The notes beneath the pieces are model-generated. The model made no database searches and was not told the origin of the DNA. It was given only the letters and a program-made list of their open reading frames with translations. A stretch of DNA of 8,930 nucleotides from Oscillospiraceae bacterium (lineage in GTDB: Bacteria > Bacillota > Clostridia > Oscillospirales > UBA929), in assembly GCA_031271525.1 (NCBI GenBank), contig JAISVO010000020.1, positions 1-8,930 of the forward strand, in the 5' to 3' direction. The position numbers were made by a program, and so were the translations under genes. The first letter of the stretch is position 1. The number at the start of each line of letters is the position of its first letter. This document shows positions 6,558-8,930 of the stretch, in pieces.

Positions 6558-6827
6558 TTATGTAACGGTGAACCGCCGCGTCTCGCTCCGGACGAGGAAC
6601 GCTTCGTACAGCGCTTCATGCCGCGCCCGGAACGCGGCGGTGTCAAACCGGTTCTGCGCCACCGTCTTCCAGCGCACCTTGGTGCCGTCCACCATAAGCT
6701 CCTCTATGTCCCCCATATACGCCTTGATCACCGCCTCCACCTCATTCAGGCGGAATTCCAAATCCTTGATCGAGGTCTTCAGCGACTTATACTCCGCCAC
6801 TTGCTTTGCGATTTCATGCACAGCCAC
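6558..6827 (-). CDS. Small protein resembling the C-terminal tail of YqaJ-type phage exonucleases
   Basis: The ORF encodes 89 residues: an N-terminal coiled-coil-like helix (EIAKQVAEYKSLKTSIKDLE, about 5-24), then IKAYMGDIEELMVDG and KVRWKTVAQNRFDTAAF, ending in RRFTVT. The second half closely resembles, from memory, the end of YqaJ viral recombinase/exonuclease proteins, where a similar helix and strand follow the nuclease domain. No nuclease core is present, so it is either a free-standing accessory protein or a remnant; an intact start region and terminator argue for a functional gene. The longest frame starts with GTG at 6827; a second GTG at 6821 is better spaced from the purine-rich GGAAGGGGGA and may be the real start. 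No other phage gene is in the window. Confidence 0.65.
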   Translation of the reverse strand: MAVHEIAKQVAEYKSLKTSIKDLEFRLNEVEAVIKAYMGDIEELMVDGTKVRWKTVAQNRFDTAAFRARHEALYEAFLVRSETRRFTVT

Positions 6828-6866
6828 TCCCCCTTCCTTGTCGTAAAAAATATGTTGCGGAGAGGC

Positions 6867-6872
6867 ATTATA
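6867..6872 (-). promoter_or_regulatory. Candidate -10 element for the YqaJ-like gene
   Basis: The - strand reads a perfect TATAAT here, about 40 nt upstream of the GTG starts at 6827 and 6821. No good -35 hexamer is seen at the usual spacing (6890-6895 reads GGCACG), so the call rests on the -10 and on position. Confidence 0.35.
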
Positions 6873-6890
6873 TTCCTAACTTAACATACC

Positions 6891-6908
6891 GTGCCGCTCC
6901 CGCGGCGC
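6891..6908. repeat. Short GC-rich inverted repeat in the divergent intergenic region
   Basis: GTGCCGC and GCGGCGC flank a TCCC loop, pairing over 7 positions with one T-G wobble. There is no U-run on either side. It lies between the two divergent promoter candidates and may simply separate them; its function is unknown. Confidence 0.35.
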
Positions 6909-6910
6909 TA

Positions 6911-6938
6911 ACGCAGACCCGCTCCCCCGCATATACTG
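6911..6938 (+). promoter_or_regulatory. Possible sporulation (sigma-K-like) promoter of the collagen-like gene
   Basis: AC at 6911-6912 is followed after 17 nt by CATATACTG at 6930-6938. The late mother-cell sigma-K consensus is AC, a spacer of about 17 nt, then CATA-N3-TA; the match lacks only the last A. No sigma-A promoter with good hexamers was found upstream of the gene. The element is short and could occur by chance; support comes mainly from the spore-surface character of the downstream gene. Confidence 0.3.
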
Positions 6939-7000
6939 TTGTTACCGGTCAGAACCTCTTTGTCTGGCTGGCGGCAGCAAGCACAGCTCACAGTAAATAT

Positions 7001-7009
7001 AAAGGGGAG
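7001..7009 (+). promoter_or_regulatory. Ribosome-binding site that decides the GTG start of the collagen-like gene
   Basis: AAAGGGGAG ends 7 nt before GTG at 7017. The open frame extends upstream to an ATG at 6939, but that ATG has no Shine-Dalgarno. The following paralogue begins ATG-GGA-ATG at the equivalent point, which confirms the GTG-GGA-ATG start here. Confidence 0.75.
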
Positions 7010-7016
7010 AATTGTC

Positions 7017-8855
7017 GTGGGAATGCCCGTAATCACACCCGGAACGGGAACTCGTGATCAATCTATAACAGACTTGATCGAATCGGTTGCCCTGCAAGAA
7101 ACCGCGCTTTCGCATATCCTCAACGCTGAAGGCGAGAAGATGCAAGCGCTGATCGCAAAGCCCGATGTCACGCCGGAACAGCTGATAACCCTGAACCAGT
7201 CGGTTCAAAAGCTGATCAACGCCGCAACACGTCTGGAGATGCTGTTCCAAACCAAACTCGAATTGTTCGCAAACATGTCCGCCGGCCCGACCGGCGCAAC
7301 CGCCCCGACGGGGGCGACCGGTACAACCGGCGTTACGGGGACAACAGGAATCACCGGCCCGACCGGCTCGTCGGGGACTTCCGGCGCAACCGGAGCGACG
7401 GACGCGACAGGTTCGACAGGCGCGGCGGGGACATCGTCAAACGCGGCGGCGCAGTTTGTCAGCGGATCGGTGTTCGGCGCGTCGCCGCTGCGGGCAAACC
7501 TCCTCGCGGCGACAGTCTCCGGCGGCGCGACCGCCCATTATGAAGACGGCGTGACCGCCGGGACGGATGATACCGTCTCCGTCGCGCTGGATTTAAGCAC
7601 GCTCACCGGAGCGGCGGTGACTGTCGGCGGCACCCCGACGCCGCTGAGCGACATCCTGACGCTGGGGGCAGCGAACCAATACGCGCAGGCTTCGCAGGGA
7701 GGCGTATCCCGGGCGATGGCAGGCTCGGTCGGTAACGACGGCACTGCCAGCGCCGACTTCCCCGCCGGCGCGGCCTTCGACCTGATGAAGCTCATCCCGG
7801 AAACCCCGGCGCTTTCCGCCGCTTCGCTGACCATCGGCGCGATCAACGGCGGGGCGCAGTGGAGCGCCGCGCAGGGCAATACCCTCGCGGTAACAACCGA
7901 TGCGGCGAACCCGTCGCAGGGACGGGGATACAGCCTCGCGAGCGCGGCGCTGGACTTGACATCCCCGGCGATCGGCACGATGGCGGACGCGTTCAACACC
8001 GAACTGCAAACCTTCGGCAGCGCCGTCAGTGGGCTGGGAACCCAAGTTGTCAACGGCTTGATCAGCGGCGTCACCGACAGTCTGAACGCGCTGAGCGCGA
8101 TCTCCGGCGGGCTTGCCGTCGGAGCCAACACACTGGACGCCGCAGTCACTCTGGATTCCGCCAATCTGCCGGACTTCACAACCCCGTTCGTCTCCCCCGA
8201 CGGCTCGATGACGATGACAATGAGCGCCGGGTCGATCCACGCGAACCTAAGCAAGCTGCTCGGCGGTACCCTCAATAACCTGCCGCCCAATACGGAGCTG
8301 ATCAGCCCGGCGACGATGAGTACGCTCGCCGGCAGCTTCACGGGCTTCGCGTCCTATTTGCAGCAACAGATGGACCTCGTGTTCCAAGCGGAGCTGGATT
8401 ACGCGGTCGTCAATATCTCGGGCCACATTACCTTGATGGAGGTTTTGACGGTTGACACAGGCTTAGACATCAGCTACTCGGGAACCCTGCAGAATCTGCT
8501 GAGCGGCACGCAAAGCCTCACCGTGAGCGGCACCGGCGCACTGGCGCTGCTGGGCGGGATGGCGGATACGATCGTCGTGCTGATACAGGCCGCGCTGAAT
8601 ACGGCGCTCAGCCAGCTGATGGCTGAAATTCTCACCAACGCCGGAAGCGCCGTCGGCTCGGCCGTCACGACGATGTCCGGCCTTCTCGGCCCGGTCTTCG
8701 CCCTGTTTGGCGCCGGGATGTCGTGCCTTATTAACGTGCAGGAGGATGGCGCGGGTACCTTCAGCGAAACGCCGCTGCGGTTCACCTTCCCGGGGGACGG
8801 CGCGGTGCTGAACCTCGGGTCTGTTTCGGTGGGACCGAATACCGTCCCGGCTTAA
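7017..8855 (+). CDS. Collagen-like surface (probably spore-surface) protein
   Basis: This 612-residue protein has three parts. Residues 1-89 form a helical domain with ALQETALSHILNAEGEKMQ and a later SVQKLINAATRLEMLFQTKLE; I associate this module with clostridial and Paenibacillus collagen-like or spore-associated proteins. Residues 90-140 are 17 triplets of G-x-T/S type (GATGTTGVTGTTGIT), interrupted twice. Residues 141-612 are low in charge and rich in Ala, Gly, Thr, Ser and Leu, with NQYAQASQGG and LDLTSPAIG segments that resemble the choice-of-anchor G family domain. There is no signal peptide at the chosen start, which fits an exosporium or coat protein made in the mother cell rather than a secreted one. 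The start is GTG. The next gene, 30 nt downstream, is a paralogue by its N-terminus. Function is inferred from architecture only. Confidence 0.75.
   Translation: MGMPVITPGTGTRDQSITDLIESVALQETALSHILNAEGEKMQALIAKPDVTPEQLITLNQSVQKLINAATRLEMLFQTKLELFANMSAGPTGATAPTGATGTTGVTGTTGITGPTGSSGTSGATGATDATGSTGAAGTSSNAAAQFVSGSVFGASPLRANLLAATVSGGATAHYEDGVTAGTDDTVSVALDLSTLTGAAVTVGGTPTPLSDILTLGAANQYAQASQGGVSRAMAGSVGNDGTASADFPAGAAFDLMKLIPETPALSAASLTIGAINGGAQWSAAQGNTLAVTTDAANPSQGRGYSLASAALDLTSPAIGTMADAFNTELQTFGSAVSGLGTQVVNGLISGVTDSLNALSAISGGLAVGANTLDAAVTLDSANLPDFTTPFVSPDGSMTMTMSAGSIHANLSKLLGGTLNNLPPNTELISPATMSTLAGSFTGFASYLQQQMDLVFQAELDYAVVNISGHITLMEVLTVDTGLDISYSGTLQNLLSGTQSLTVSGTGALALLGGMADTIVVLIQAALNTALSQLMAEILTNAGSAVGSAVTTMSGLLGPVFALFGAGMSCLINVQEDGAGTFSETPLRFTFPGDGAVLNLGSVSVGPNTVPA
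7284..7436 (+). repeat. Collagen-like Gly-x-Thr triplet repeat (17 triplets)
   Basis: The 9-nt periodic coding repeat is of type GGN-NNN-ACN. Triplets 3 and 14 have lost the Gly (APT at 7302, codon GCC; DAT at 7401, codon GAC), each one base away from GGC. The tract is short compared with BclA-type exosporium proteins. Confidence 0.85.
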
Positions 8856-8885
8856 CGCAATTAAAAGCGGAAGGAGCGGAGATTC

Positions 8886-8930
8886 ATGGGAATGCCAATC
8901 ATCACGGCGGGGTCGGGAACCCGCGAACAG
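8886..8930 (+). CDS. 5' end of a paralogue of the collagen-like protein (truncated by window)
   Basis: ATG at 8886 opens a frame reading MGMPIITAGSGTREQ to the window end. This matches the first 15 residues of the preceding protein (GMPVITPGTGTRDQ after its start) with only conservative changes. AAGGAG at 8871-8876 is 9 nt upstream, with an additional GGAG at 8878-8881. The 30-nt gap contains no terminator, so the two genes are probably co-transcribed. The rest of the protein, including any collagen tract, is outside the window. Confidence 0.8.
   Translation, partial: MGMPIITAGSGTREQ

Noticed and set aside
6558..6827. Integrated prophage
   Set aside because: Only one small YqaJ-like gene is phage-like; no integrase, structural genes or attachment repeats were seen.
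6939..7016. N-terminal extension of the collagen-like protein from ATG 6939
   Set aside because: No Shine-Dalgarno precedes it. The GTG at 7017 has one, and the paralogue starts at the equivalent position.
7284..7436. CRISPR-like or minisatellite array
   Set aside because: The periodicity is 9 nt and in frame, encoding Gly-x-Thr triplets. There are no spacers.
7538..8341. Long - strand ORF (267 codons) opposite the collagen-like gene
   Set aside because: It is a GC-driven shadow with no recognisable domain; the + strand gene has a clear start signal and domain structure.

Overview
The window is GC-rich and densely coded. It looks like a chromosomal segment of a high-GC, spore-forming Firmicute, probably Clostridia and possibly Oscillospirales-like. 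This is inferred from the dlt-type cell-envelope operon, Shine-Dalgarno-led genes, and a collagen-like protein whose N-terminal domain I associate with clostridial and Paenibacillus spore-surface proteins. No rRNA, tRNA, CRISPR array, transposase or intact phage module was seen.

Positions 1-5375 (+ strand) form one tightly packed operon. It holds the 3' part of an unassigned, possibly carbohydrate-active protein, then a DltA-like amino-acid adenylating ligase, a DltC-like carrier protein, a GNAT acetyltransferase, a DltB-like MBOAT acyltransferase, a DltD-like SGNH protein, and a 36-codon DltX-like microprotein ending in FIYEGF. Together they make a complete envelope aminoacylation pathway: activation and loading on the carrier in the cytoplasm, transfer across the membrane through MBOAT and the DltX C-terminal Tyr, and delivery to an extracytoplasmic polymer by the SGNH protein. 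It differs from canonical dlt operons in gene order (X last), in the extra GNAT gene, in short B and D proteins, and in Ala at the ligase position where DltA has its D-Ala-selective Cys. The cargo may therefore not be plain D-alanine.

Positions 5360-6292 (- strand) encode an XRE-family regulator. It has an acidic Pro/Glu linker and four C-terminal LAPF repeats, and its 3' end overlaps the dltX motif codons antiparallel. Its upstream region (6293-6557) contains a candidate sigma-A promoter, a 24-nt palindrome overlapping the -35 that can also serve as terminator of the next gene, and an 11-bp inverted repeat at the predicted transcript 5' end.

Positions 6558-6827 (- strand) encode a small protein resembling the C-terminal tail of YqaJ-type phage exonucleases. 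A divergent intergenic region of about 190 bp separates it from a 612-residue + strand protein (7017-8855). That protein has an N-terminal helical domain, a short collagen-like stretch and a long Ala/Gly/Thr/Ser-rich C-terminal domain, and is probably a spore- or cell-surface protein. A second gene with nearly the same N-terminus begins at 8886 and runs off the window, so this is a tandem paralogue family.
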